Shown here piece by piece: positions 38,347-46,610 of a DNA stretch of 64,000 nt. Source of the stretch: Aquabacter spiritensis. Its GTDB lineage: Bacteria; Pseudomonadota; Alphaproteobacteria; Rhizobiales; Xanthobacteraceae. Below the pieces are notes generated by a model. It saw only the letters and a list, made by a program, of their open reading frames with translations. It was not told the DNA's origin and ran no database searches. The stretch spans positions 124,001 to 188,000 of the forward strand of contig NZ_SMAI01000003.1 of the NCBI RefSeq assembly GCF_004346185.1, in the 5' to 3' direction. Each line of letters opens with the position of its first letter. The stretch's first letter is position 1. A program made the translations under genes and the position numbers.

Positions 38347-39612
38347 TTATTTGACGAGAGCGGTGGAGAGGAAGGGAAAGATCGACAGCAGCACCAGCAG
38401 GGCGCAGGCGGCGAAGAAGAACGGCAGCGTGACGATGAACATCTTTCCCGGCTTGGCCCCAGTGACCGCCGAGGCGACGAAGAAGCACAGGCCGACAGGC
38501 GGGGAGAGGAAGCCGAGGACCAGATTGATCACCACCACGACACCGAAATGGATCGGGTCGATGTGATAGATCTGGGTGGCGATCGGCAGGAGGATCGGCA
38601 CCGTCATGATCAGACCCGGCGCGCCGTCGATCACCGTGCCGATGATCAGCAGCACGACGTTGAGAAGCAGCATGAAGGTGATGGGATCGTCGGCCGCGGC
38701 GCGCACCCAGAGCGCGACTTCCTGCGGCACCTTGGCGTAGATCAGGATCCAGGTGAACACGGCGGCGGCCGCGACCAGGAACAGCACGGCGGCGGAATAC
38801 AGGCCGGCGCGCAGGAACATGCCGGGAAGCTGGGAGAATTTCAGCTCCTTGATCCAATAGCGCCCGACCAGGACCGCGGCGACCGCGCCGACCGCCGCCG
38901 ATTCCGTCGCATTGGCGAGGCCGGTGAGGATCGAGCCGACGATGACCACGGGAATGAGCAAAGTCGGGGCGGTTTCGAGCACCACGGCGATGCGCTGGCG
39001 CAGCGTCATGCGCTCGGCGCGCGGATACTTGTAGACGAAGCCCATCAGCGCGATGACGAGGCAGAACAGGCCGGTCAGCAGGACGCCGGGAATGATGCCG
39101 GCGACCAGCATGTCACTGACCGGCACCTGCGCCATCACGCTGTAGATCACGAACATGATGGAGGGCGGGATGATCGGCCCGAGCATGCCGGCATAGGCCG
39201 TCAGGCCGGCGGCGAAGGTCTTGTCGTAGCCCTTCTTGACCATTTCCGGGACGAGGATCTGCGACATGATCGCGACCTGGGCGGTGGCCGATCCCAGGAT
39301 CGAGGACACCAGCATGTTGGCGAGCATGTTCACATAAGCGAGCCCGCCCTTGATGTTGCCGACGAAGGCCATGGACAGATCGATGATGCGCCGGGTGATG
39401 CCGCCGCCATTCATGATCTCGCCTATCAGGATGAACAGCGGGATGGCGATCAGGCCGTAGCTGTCGACGCCGCCGAACAGCTGGCTCGGCAGCGTCTGGT
39501 AGAGCAGCGGGTTGCCGCTCGCCTGGATGAAGACGATGCCGGCGAGGCACAGGCAGAGGCTGATCGGCACGCCCACCAGCATGAAGGCGACGAAGGCGGC
39601 GGCGGTGATCAT
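38347..39612 (-). CDS. TRAP transporter large permease (DctM)
   Basis: A 421-residue membrane protein with about 12 helices, the sodium-coupled translocation subunit. MLGPIIPPSIMFVIYSV and ASSILGSATAQVAIM-like segments (VSSILGSATAQVA) are DctM hallmarks. It begins directly after the stop of the small subunit, with 1 base between, and is followed by the binding protein after 21 bases. Confidence 0.94.
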   Translation of the reverse strand: MITAAAFVAFMLVGVPISLCLCLAGIVFIQASGNPLLYQTLPSQLFGGVDSYGLIAIPLFILIGEIMNGGGITRRIIDLSMAFVGNIKGGLAYVNMLANMLVSSILGSATAQVAIMSQILVPEMVKKGYDKTFAAGLTAYAGMLGPIIPPSIMFVIYSVMAQVPVSDMLVAGIIPGVLLTGLFCLVIALMGFVYKYPRAERMTLRQRIAVVLETAPTLLIPVVIVGSILTGLANATESAAVGAVAAVLVGRYWIKELKFSQLPGMFLRAGLYSAAVLFLVAAAAVFTWILIYAKVPQEVALWVRAAADDPITFMLLLNVVLLIIGTVIDGAPGLIMTVPILLPIATQIYHIDPIHFGVVVVINLVLGFLSPPVGLCFFVASAVTGAKPGKMFIVTLPFFFAACALLVLLSIFPFLSTALVK

Positions 39613-39613
39613 G

Positions 39614-40231
39614 TCAGCTCACCCCCTCGGGCGCGGCGAGGGTGGCCGCACGCGCCGGCATCCGGGCGAGGCCGAGATCCTCCAGGAGGTTGGCGAGGCC
39701 GTGGATCACCAGCGAGACCGCGAACAAAGGCATGACGAGACTGATCAGCCAGGTGGGCCAGCGCAGCGTCTGGGTTACCTCGGTGTAGAGGAAGTTGAAG
39801 GTCTGCCCGGCATGTTCGCGGGCATCGAAGCCGGCGGCGGCGATGCCCACCGGATCCATCCAGAGCCAGCACATGGCGGCGAGGGCGAGGCCGAAGGCGA
39901 TCAGCAGCAGGGTCGAGACCACCTTTGCGCGGCGCGCCATGGCGGGCGACAGGCGCTCGGTCAAAAGCGTCACCGAGAAATCCAGCCGAAGCCGCGTCAT
40001 GGCGGAGGCGCCGACGAAGGTCAGCCAGACCACCGCATAGATCGCGGCCTCGTCGACCCAATAGAGCGGCATGCCGGTGTAGCGGGTCGCGACATTGAGG
40101 AGGATCAGCCCGGTCAGCAGCATCAGAAAGCCCGCGACGGCGATCTTCTCCGCTTTCAGAAGCCCTTCGGACAGGCGGACCACGAGGCGCGGCGCCACGC
40201 CGAACCGGGTGTCCTCGGGGCTTGGGGGCAT
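39614..40231 (-). CDS. TRAP transporter small permease (DctQ)
   Basis: A protein of about 205 residues with four membrane helices (about residues 28-50, 64-82, 100-122 and 145-168), matching DctQ. The motif TGMPLYWVDEAAIYAVVWLTFVG, quoted here only by its ends (T-G-M-P at about 52 and W-L-T-F-V-G at about 72), carries the typical W-x-x-E pattern. I chose ATG 40231 because AAGGA lies 10 bases upstream; ATGs at 40252 and 40279 are also possible. It is the first gene of the transporter operon, divergent from a GntR regulator. Confidence 0.88.
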   Translation of the reverse strand: MPPSPEDTRFGVAPRLVVRLSEGLLKAEKIAVAGFLMLLTGLILLNVATRYTGMPLYWVDEAAIYAVVWLTFVGASAMTRLRLDFSVTLLTERLSPAMARRAKVVSTLLLIAFGLALAAMCWLWMDPVGIAAAGFDAREHAGQTFNFLYTEVTQTLRWPTWLISLVMPLFAVSLVIHGLANLLEDLGLARMPARAATLAAPEGVS

Positions 40232-40277
40232 GCCTGAGCGATCCTTGTGCATGGGCGAAAATTGAGCTTTCAAACGC

Positions 40278-40296
40278 AATGTAGATTTTATACATT
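40278..40296. promoter_or_regulatory. Inverted repeat AATGTA-N7-TACATT, likely GntR operator
   Basis: AATGTA (40278-40283) and TACATT (40291-40296) form a perfect inverted repeat around an AT-rich 7-base spacer. It lies in the 111-base gap between the TRAP operon and the divergent GntR gene, in one of the few AT-rich spots of the window. Position and shape fit an operator for the FCD-type regulator. Confidence 0.6.
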
Positions 40297-40342
40297 TTTC
40301 CCGTCAATCCCCCTCCGCGCCTTTTTCCGCTACGTCCCTCAG

Positions 40343-41029
40343 ATGAGCCCCTCCCCGATGAGCGACCGCACGCCGACCGCACGCCTGAAGCATCGCACCC
40401 TGTCCGCGGCGATCGTCGACCAGCTGCGCAGCGCCATCCTCAACGGCACGCATGCGGCCGGGACCCAGCTTCGGCAGGACGCCCTCGCCGAGGCCTATGG
40501 GGTGAGCCGGATCCCGGTGCGCGAGGCGCTGTTCCAGCTCGAGGCCGAGGGCCTGGTGCGCATCACTCCGCAGAAGGGCGCCATCGTCTCGGAATTGTCG
40601 GTCGCCGAGATCACCGACGTGTTCGAACTGCGGGCGATCCTGGAGCCGCGTCTGCTCGCCGCCTCCCTGCCCGGCTTCGACGCCGCCGACATCGTCGCGC
40701 TGGAGGAGATCCAGGGCCGGTTCGTGGCCGCTACGTCGGCCCGCGACATCGGCAGTTTCGGCATCCTCAATGCGGCCTTCCACATGGCGCTGTACCGCCA
40801 TGCGGACCTGCCCCGCACCCAGATCATCGTCGGTTCGCTGCTCCAGACCTCGGACCGCTACACCCGGGTCCAGCTCTCCAGCGAAGCCGCCATGGCGGTG
40901 GCGGTGGCCGAGCATGCCGAGCTGATCGCGCTCTGCCGGGCCGGCGCCGCCGCCGACGCCGTCGCGCTTCTCCGGCGGCATATCGAGACCGTCCACCGCG
41001 ACCTGCTGCGGGTGATCGAGAGCGCCTGA
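40343..41029 (+). CDS. GntR-family transcriptional regulator, FCD (FadR) subgroup
   Basis: A 228-residue regulator. The N-terminal winged helix contains [20 protein letters not shown] and [12 protein letters not shown], and the C-terminal FCD ligand domain has [11 protein letters not shown] and a HAEL metal-ligand His late in the domain. It probably controls the divergent TRAP/DapA-like operon in response to the transported acid or its product. ATG 40343 or 40358 may be the start; neither has a good ribosome site. Confidence 0.9.
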   Translation: MSPSPMSDRTPTARLKHRTLSAAIVDQLRSAILNGTHAAGTQLRQDALAEAYGVSRIPVREALFQLEAEGLVRITPQKGAIVSELSVAEITDVFELRAILEPRLLAASLPGFDAADIVALEEIQGRFVAATSARDIGSFGILNAAFHMALYRHADLPRTQIIVGSLLQTSDRYTRVQLSSEAAMAVAVAEHAELIALCRAGAAADAVALLRRHIETVHRDLLRVIESA

Positions 41030-41144
41030 GGCGCTCGGCCGTCCGACGCGGCTGCCGCAGACCGGGGGCCTCTTGCTCTCGCCGGCCGCCGCGCGTAGGG
41101 GTGCGCGCCATGCGAAACGCAGCGCGGACAGCGAGGCCCGAGAC

Positions 41145-42005
41145 GTGAGCGCCGCCCCGAACTCCCCCAACGCGATCGTTGCCGTCGGCGCGGTGCGCTT
41201 CGGCAACGATCTGCCGGTCGCGCTCATCGCCGGCCCGTGCCAGCTCGAAAGCCGCGCCCATGCGCTGGAAGTCGCCGCGGCGCTGAAGGAATGCGCCGCG
41301 CGGCTCGGCATCGGCCTCGTCTACAAGACCAGCTTCGACAAAGCGAACCGCACCAGCGCCTCCGCCGAACGCGGCCTCGGCCTGGCGAAATCGCTGCCGA
41401 TCCTCGCCGAGATCCGCGAGAGCCTCGGTCTGCCGGTCCTCACCGACGTGCACGACGCGGCGCAGTGCGCGCCGGTCGCCGAAGCGGTGGACGTGCTCCA
41501 GATCCCGGCCTTTCTCTGCCGGCAGACCGACCTGCTGCTCGCCGCCGCCGCGACCGGCAAGGCGGTGAACGTGAAGAAGGGCCAGTTCCTCGCACCCTGG
41601 GACATGGCGAACGTGGTCGCCAAGATCACCGGCGCCGGCAATCCCAACGTCCTGCTCACCGATCGCGGGACCAGCTTCGGCTACAACACCCTCGTGACCG
41701 ATTTCCGCGGCCTGCCGATCATGGCGCGCACCGGCGCCCCGGTGATCTTCGATGCCACCCATTCGGTGCAGCAGCCGGGCGGGCAGGGGACGAGTTCGGG
41801 CGGGCAGCGGGAATTCGTGCCGGTTCTGTCGCGCGCGGCGGTGGCGGTCGGGGTGGCGGGCCTGTTCATCGAGACCCATCCGGACCCGGACCACGCCCCC
41901 TCCGACGGCCCGAACATGGTGGCGCTGCGCGATTTCGAGCCGATGATGCGCGATCTCGTCGCGCTCGACCGGCTGAGCAAGGCGCAGCGCGCCGCCGCCT
42001 CGTGA
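41145..42005 (+). CDS. kdsA: 3-deoxy-D-manno-octulosonate 8-phosphate synthase
   Basis: A 286-residue enzyme that condenses phosphoenolpyruvate and arabinose 5-phosphate for the lipopolysaccharide core. [11 protein letters not shown] carries the Cys that marks the metal-dependent class (E. coli has Asn there). [12 protein letters not shown], the [12 protein letters not shown] segment and [14 protein letters not shown] are conserved. GTG 41145 gives the usual length, with GAGG 9 bases upstream. Its stop overlaps the kdsB start by 4 bases. Confidence 0.95.
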   Translation: MSAAPNSPNAIVAVGAVRFGNDLPVALIAGPCQLESRAHALEVAAALKECAARLGIGLVYKTSFDKANRTSASAERGLGLAKSLPILAEIRESLGLPVLTDVHDAAQCAPVAEAVDVLQIPAFLCRQTDLLLAAAATGKAVNVKKGQFLAPWDMANVVAKITGAGNPNVLLTDRGTSFGYNTLVTDFRGLPIMARTGAPVIFDATHSVQQPGGQGTSSGGQREFVPVLSRAAVAVGVAGLFIETHPDPDHAPSDGPNMVALRDFEPMMRDLVALDRLSKAQRAAAS

Positions 42006-42739
42006 GGCCGATCATCCTGATCCCGGCGCGCCTCGCCGCGACCCGGCTGCCCGACAAGCCGCTGCTCGACATTGCCGGCGTGCCGATGATCGTCCAGGTG
42101 CTGCGCCGCGCCTTGGAGGCGGACGTCGCTCCGGTCTTCGTCGCGACCGACACGCGGGCCATCGCCGCCGCGGTCGAGGCCGCGGGCGGGGCGGCCGTGA
42201 TGACGCGGCCGGACCATGCCTCCGGCTCCGACCGGATCTTCGAGGCCCTGGAGGCGCTCGACCCGGACGGTCGGTTCGATGCGGTGATCAATATCCAGGG
42301 CGATCTGCCCACCGTGGCGCCGGAGACCATCCGTGCCACCGTTCGGCCGCTCGCGGATGCCGAGGTGGCGATCGGCACGCCGGTCGCATTGATCGTGCGG
42401 GAGGCGGAGAAGACCGCGCCGAGTGTGGTCAAGATGGTCGGCACCCCGCTCGGCGGCGGGCGCCACCGCGCGCTCTATTTCACCCGGGCGACCGCGCCCT
42501 GGGGCGAGGGCCCGCTCTACCATCATATCGGCCTTTATGCCTGGCGCCGCAGCGCCTTGGCCCGCTTCGTCGGCTTGCCGCCCTCGCATCTGGAGCGGCG
42601 CGAGAAGCTGGAGCAGCTCCGGGCGCTCGAAGCCGGCCTGCGGATCGACGCGATGGAGGTCGCCGAGGTGCCGCTCGGCGTCGATACGCCGGAAGATCTG
42701 GAGCGGGCGCGCGTCCTTCTGGCCGCCCGCCCGCGATAG
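42002..42739 (+). CDS. kdsB: CMP-Kdo synthetase (3-deoxy-manno-octulosonate cytidylyltransferase)
   Basis: A 245-residue nucleotidyltransferase that activates Kdo with CTP. The start [24 protein letters not shown], and VINIQGDLP are typical of KdsB. The GTG start at 42002 overlaps the kdsA stop (GTGA). Together the pair supplies CMP-Kdo for lipid A-core assembly. Confidence 0.95.
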   Translation: MRPIILIPARLAATRLPDKPLLDIAGVPMIVQVLRRALEADVAPVFVATDTRAIAAAVEAAGGAAVMTRPDHASGSDRIFEALEALDPDGRFDAVINIQGDLPTVAPETIRATVRPLADAEVAIGTPVALIVREAEKTAPSVVKMVGTPLGGGRHRALYFTRATAPWGEGPLYHHIGLYAWRRSALARFVGLPPSHLERREKLEQLRALEAGLRIDAMEVAEVPLGVDTPEDLERARVLLAARPR

Positions 42740-42765
42740 AGCGCTGTTCGCGAAAGCCCGTGCGG

Positions 42766-43710
42766 TCAGGCCGGGACGGTCTCGACCACCAGCATCGCGG
42801 CGGTGATGTCCTCGAGCGCGGCGCCCACCGACTTGAAGACCGTGATCGCGTCCGCCGAGGTGCGCCCCTGCACCCGTCCGGCGCACAGATCGCCGAGATC
42901 GCCGCGCAGGCGGTCGGCCGACCAGGCGCCGGCCGCGATCGGCTGGAGCAGATCGCCGGCCTCGGCCAAGGCGCCCGCGCGGGTGTCGACATAGACCGCG
43001 CTCGCCGCGATCAGCGCGTCGTCGCTCTCGCGCATGGCCGGCGTGAAGGCGCCGACCAGATCGACATGGGTGCCCGGCCGCACCTGCGCGCCGCGGATCA
43101 AAGGCGCCGTCGCGGTGGTGCCGCAGGTGATGATGTCGGCCTCGCCGCTCGCCGCCGCGAGGTCGGGGGCGAAGAGGGCGTCGATCCCCGGCGCGCGCAG
43201 CCGGGCGGCGAAGGCCTCCGCTTTGTCCGCCGCGCGGCCATGAACCAGGATCCGCGTGATCGGCCGCACCGCGCAATGCGCCTGCGCGGCGTGGAACGCG
43301 ACCTGTCCGGTACCGACCACGAGCAGGGTGGCGCTCTCCGCCCGCGCCAGGAAGGACGCGGCGAGGGCCGAGGCCGCGCCGGTGCGCCGGTTGGTCAATT
43401 CGTCGCCCGGCAGAATGGCGCGCGGCACCCCGGTCGTCCCGTCGAGCAGGACATAGAGCGAGGCCACCGCGCCGAGCCCGCGCGCCGCATTGTTCGGAAA
43501 TACGGTCGCCAGCTTGACGCCGATCGCGCTGCCGCGCCGCCAGGCCGGCATCACGAGGAGATGGCCCGGCGCCTCCTCGGTGCCGACGGCGAGCGACTGG
43601 CGCACCGGCATCGGTTCGCCATCCTCGGCGAAGGCGGCGCGCAGAGCGGCCACGAGGCGGGGATAGTCCAAGGCGGCCTCGACCTCGGCGGCGGTATAGA
43701 GACGTGTCAT
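42766..43710 (-). CDS. Ornithine cyclodeaminase / mu-crystallin family protein
   Basis: A 314-residue NAD(P)-dependent enzyme. The N-terminal part has the RQSLAVGTEEAPGHLLVMPA-type substrate region (given here as 20 residues) and GVKLATVFPNN. The Rossmann motif is GTGQVAFHAAQA. The family includes ornithine cyclodeaminases, alanine dehydrogenases, and ketimine or pyrroline-2-carboxylate reductases, and the true reaction is not decided by sequence. It stands alone, convergent with kdsB. Confidence 0.87.
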   Translation of the reverse strand: MTRLYTAAEVEAALDYPRLVAALRAAFAEDGEPMPVRQSLAVGTEEAPGHLLVMPAWRRGSAIGVKLATVFPNNAARGLGAVASLYVLLDGTTGVPRAILPGDELTNRRTGAASALAASFLARAESATLLVVGTGQVAFHAAQAHCAVRPITRILVHGRAADKAEAFAARLRAPGIDALFAPDLAAASGEADIITCGTTATAPLIRGAQVRPGTHVDLVGAFTPAMRESDDALIAASAVYVDTRAGALAEAGDLLQPIAAGAWSADRLRGDLGDLCAGRVQGRTSADAITVFKSVGAALEDITAAMLVVETVPA

Positions 43711-43866
43711 GGTCAGGCTCCTCGGAGAAAGGTCGCGCCGGTTGCAAGCGGCGGCGCCGCTCGGGAAAGGCTTGGCTTCATTGACCCGCCGATGACGGCC
43801 GTGCTACCGGCGGGGACCCGGCGAAGATCGCGCTCGTTCGATCCCTGCCGGCGCTTGGAGCACGGC

Positions 43867-44310
43867 ATGTCTGAGCGAGGCAAGTCCGGTGCGTTCGAAA
43901 GTTACGCGCGCGATCCGGATCAGTTGAAGAGTTCGGACCGCGGCTTCGGCCGGGTGATGGCGGTCTTTCTCGCCATCGTCGGCGGATTTCAGGCTTGGCA
44001 CGAGCGCCCGGTGATCGCGGGCACGCTGTTCGCGGTCGCGGCCGCCTTCGCGCTTGTGGCGCAGGTCCGCCCGACCGCGCTGCACCGGCTGAACCTGCTC
44101 TGGTTCAAGCTCGGCCTCCTGCTTCACCACATCGTCAACCCGATCGTGATGACGGTCATTTTCTACGGTGCGGTGGTTCCGACCGGCCTTCTGATGCGCC
44201 TGTTCGGCAAGCGCCTGATGCCGACCGGCTTCGACCGGGCGGCGCAGACCTATTGGATCGCCCGCACCCCGCCGGGGCCGCCGCCGGAGAGCATGAAGCG
44301 TCAATTCTGA
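43867..44310 (+). CDS. SxtJ-family membrane protein
   Basis: A 147-residue protein with two to three membrane segments (about residues 30-48, 52-68 and 85-112). The pattern FGRVMAVFLAIVGG, then HRLNLLWFKLGLLLHHIVNP, then RLFGKRLMP is characteristic of SxtJ-type proteins named from saxitoxin clusters. They are widely found next to carbamoyltransferases and a DUF5989 protein, exactly as here. Function is unknown; it may anchor or partner the carbamoyltransferase at the membrane. Confidence 0.8.
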   Translation: MSERGKSGAFESYARDPDQLKSSDRGFGRVMAVFLAIVGGFQAWHERPVIAGTLFAVAAAFALVAQVRPTALHRLNLLWFKLGLLLHHIVNPIVMTVIFYGAVVPTGLLMRLFGKRLMPTGFDRAAQTYWIARTPPGPPPESMKRQF

Positions 44311-44337
44311 GAGGGATCGGGGGATTTCTCTAAATCT

Positions 44338-44365
44338 TTGATAGGGAACGTTTTATCGATACAGT
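44338..44365 (+). promoter_or_regulatory. Possible sigma-70-type promoter before the DUF5989 gene
   Basis: TTGATA (44338-44343) and TACAGT (44360-44365) are spaced by 16 bases in a local AT-rich patch, about 120 bases before the small DUF5989 gene. It is a plausible promoter for that gene and the carbamoyltransferase. The rest of 44311-44486 holds no gene. Confidence 0.3.
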
Positions 44366-44486
44366 CCGAAGGGCTTCGAGCGGCGTCTGGCGGCCGAACC
44401 GGCCGGGGTGCAAGGGGAACCGGTCCGCCGACCGGACGGCGAAGTCCTTCGGCGGGCGCGGTCTTCGAAGGTGATGCGAGGGCATG

Positions 44487-44636
44487 ATGGGATTTGTCGC
44501 CGAACTCTGGGAATTTCTGCGGGTCCGCAAGAAATTCTGGCTTCTGCCCATGCTGGTCGTGATGGCCATGCTCGGCGGCCTGCTGATCCTCGCCAAGGGA
44601 TCGGCCGTGGCTCCCTTCATCTATACCGTGTTCTGA
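44487..44636 (+). CDS. DUF5989-type single-pass membrane peptide
   Basis: A 49-residue protein. MGFVAELWEFLRVRKKFW is followed by one membrane helix and the end GSAVAPFIYTVF. This pattern recurs in small proteins encoded between SxtJ-like and carbamoyltransferase genes (DUF5989). I chose ATG 44487 because GAGGG lies just upstream; ATG 44484 is adjacent and also possible. It ends 7 bases before the carbamoyltransferase. Role unknown, probably a complex partner. Confidence 0.82.
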   Translation: MGFVAELWEFLRVRKKFWLLPMLVVMAMLGGLLILAKGSAVAPFIYTVF

Positions 44637-44643
44637 GCCCGGC

Positions 44644-46476
44644 GTGCGGATCCTCGGCCTCTCGGCGCTCTACCACGACAGCGCGGCCGCCCTCGTCGTC
44701 GACGGCGAGATCGTGGCGGCGGCGCAGGAAGAGCGCTTCACGCGCCGCAAGCACGACGACCGCTTTCCGCGCCATGCCATCGATTATTGCCTGGCGGCGG
44801 GCGGGATCGCGCTCGGCGACATCGACCATGTCGTGTTTTACGACAAGCCGTTCCTGAAATTCGAGCGCCTGCTCGAAACCTACGTCTCCTTCGCCCCCAA
44901 GGGGTACAAATCCTTCCGCATCGCGCTGCCGCTCTGGCTGCGCGAAAAGCTGTTCCAGAAGGACCTTCTGGCCGGCGAACTGAAGGACATGGCGGGCGGC
45001 ACCTTCGATGCGGGGAAGATGCTCTTCACCGAGCACCATCTCAGCCACGCGGCGAGCGCCTTCTTCCCCTCGCCGTTCGAGGAGGCCCTGGTCCTGACCT
45101 TGGACGGGGTCGGCGAATGGGCCACCACGTCGGCCGCGATCGGCAAGGGCCACAGCCTCGACATCTTCAAGGAAGTGCATTTCCCGCACTCCCTCGGTCT
45201 GCTCTATTCCGCCTTCACTTATTATACCGGCTTCAAGGTGAATTCCGGCGAGTACAAGGTGATGGGCCTCGCGCCCTATGGCGAGCCGCGCTTCGTCGAC
45301 ACCATTCTCGAACATCTGATCGATGTGAAGCCGGATGGCAGCTACCGGCTGAATCAGGACTATTTCGATTATTGCACCGGCCTGACCATGACCAATGCGC
45401 GCTTCGACGCGCTGTTCGGCGCGCCGCCGCGCAAGCCGGATAAGGACTTGCTCACGCCGTTCCACATGGATCTCGCCGCCTCGGTGCAGAAGGTGACGGA
45501 GATCGTGGTCGAGAAGCTGGCGCGCGGGCTCCAGAAGGAGACCGGCCAGCGCAAATTGTGCATGGCCGGCGGCGTGGCGCTCAATTGCGTCGCCAATGGC
45601 GTGCTGCACCGGCTCGGCATCTTCGACGAGATCTATGTCCAGCCCGCCGCCGGGGATGCCGGCGGGGCGGTGGGCGCGGCGCTCGCCGCCTACCACATCC
45701 ATCACGGCCGGCCGCGCACTGCCGGTCTCGACCGCATGCGCGGCGCCTATCTCGGGCCGGAATTCGCCCAGGCCGACATCGAGCGGCGCCTCGCCGCGGC
45801 CGGCGCGGTGTTCGAGGTCCTGTCCGACGACGAGCTGATACGGCAGAGCGCCGAGGCGCTGGCGGCGGAGAAGGCGGTGGGCTGGTTCCAGGGCCGCATG
45901 GAGTTCGGCCCGCGGGCCTTGGGCGGCCGCTCGATCCTCGGCGATCCGCGCTCGCCGACCATGCAGAAGACGCTGAATTTGAAGGTGAAATACCGCGAGA
46001 GCTTCCGCCCGTTCGCGCCCTCGGTGCTGCGCGAGCACGTCGCCGACTATTTCGACTACGACGCCGACAGCCCCTATATGCTCATGGTCGCCCCGGTGGT
46101 CGAGGGGCGCCGGCTGCCGATGACGCCGGAGCAGGAAGCGCTGTTCGGGATCGACAAATTGAACGTTCCGCGCTCGGACATTCCCGCCGTGACCCATGTC
46201 GACTATTCCGCGCGGCTCCAGACTGTCCGGGCGGAGGTGGCGCCGCGCTATCACGCTCTGATCTCGCGCTTCCGTGATCTCACGGGCTGCCCGCTCGTAG
46301 TAAATACTTCCTTCAATGTGCGCGGTGAGCCCATCGTCTGCACCCCGGAAGATGCATTTCGCTGCTTCATGGGGACAGGGATCGACGTGCTCGCCGTGGG
46401 CAATTGCCTGATGCACAAGGAGCGGCAGGATCCTGCGCTGGCGCTGAACTACGAGACCGCGTTCGAACTGGATTGA
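44644..46476 (+). CDS. Carbamoyltransferase (TobZ/NodU family)
   Basis: A 610-residue enzyme that would transfer a carbamoyl group from carbamoyl phosphate, through carbamoyl-adenylate, to a hydroxyl. The N-terminal Kae1-like domain has ILGLSALYHDSAAALV and the metal-binding HHLSHAASAFFPSPF. The C-terminal domain has GRMEFGPRALGGRSIL, FRPFAPSVL and NTSFNVRGEPIV. The acceptor is unknown: sugars, Nod factors and antibiotics are known for the family. Proximity to kdsA/kdsB suggests a surface polysaccharide, which is inference. The start is GTG 44644. Confidence 0.92.
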   Translation: MRILGLSALYHDSAAALVVDGEIVAAAQEERFTRRKHDDRFPRHAIDYCLAAGGIALGDIDHVVFYDKPFLKFERLLETYVSFAPKGYKSFRIALPLWLREKLFQKDLLAGELKDMAGGTFDAGKMLFTEHHLSHAASAFFPSPFEEALVLTLDGVGEWATTSAAIGKGHSLDIFKEVHFPHSLGLLYSAFTYYTGFKVNSGEYKVMGLAPYGEPRFVDTILEHLIDVKPDGSYRLNQDYFDYCTGLTMTNARFDALFGAPPRKPDKDLLTPFHMDLAASVQKVTEIVVEKLARGLQKETGQRKLCMAGGVALNCVANGVLHRLGIFDEIYVQPAAGDAGGAVGAALAAYHIHHGRPRTAGLDRMRGAYLGPEFAQADIERRLAAAGAVFEVLSDDELIRQSAEALAAEKAVGWFQGRMEFGPRALGGRSILGDPRSPTMQKTLNLKVKYRESFRPFAPSVLREHVADYFDYDADSPYMLMVAPVVEGRRLPMTPEQEALFGIDKLNVPRSDIPAVTHVDYSARLQTVRAEVAPRYHALISRFRDLTGCPLVVNTSFNVRGEPIVCTPEDAFRCFMGTGIDVLAVGNCLMHKERQDPALALNYETAFELD

Positions 46477-46508
46477 GCCGCCGGAGCCTGTGGGGCGGCG
46501 TCGTCCTG

Positions 46509-46600
46509 CCCCGCTTCGGCGGGGTGGAGCGAGGGGAATGCGGCTCCGCCTGTTGTCAGGGCCGAGCGGAGTGCATTCCCCTCGTCATCCCCTCGCGGGG
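46509..46600. terminator. Group of three hairpins between convergent genes
   Basis: CCCCGCTTCGGCGGGG (46509-46524) forms a tight hairpin. GAGGGGAATGC (46531-46541) pairs with GCATTCCCCTC (46573-46583), with an inner GCGGAG/CTCCGC pairing. CCCCTCGCGGGG (46588-46599) forms a third. They fill the gap between the carbamoyltransferase and CoA-transferase stops, so they probably act as a two-way terminator or are a REP-like intergenic repeat. Confidence 0.55.
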
Positions 46601-46610
46601 AATCCGCGTG

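Noticed and set aside
37231..39735. A long plus-strand frame opposite the DapA-like and TRAP genes
   Set aside because: The product is a His/Asp/Gly-rich sequence without motifs, antisense to real genes; a composition artefact.
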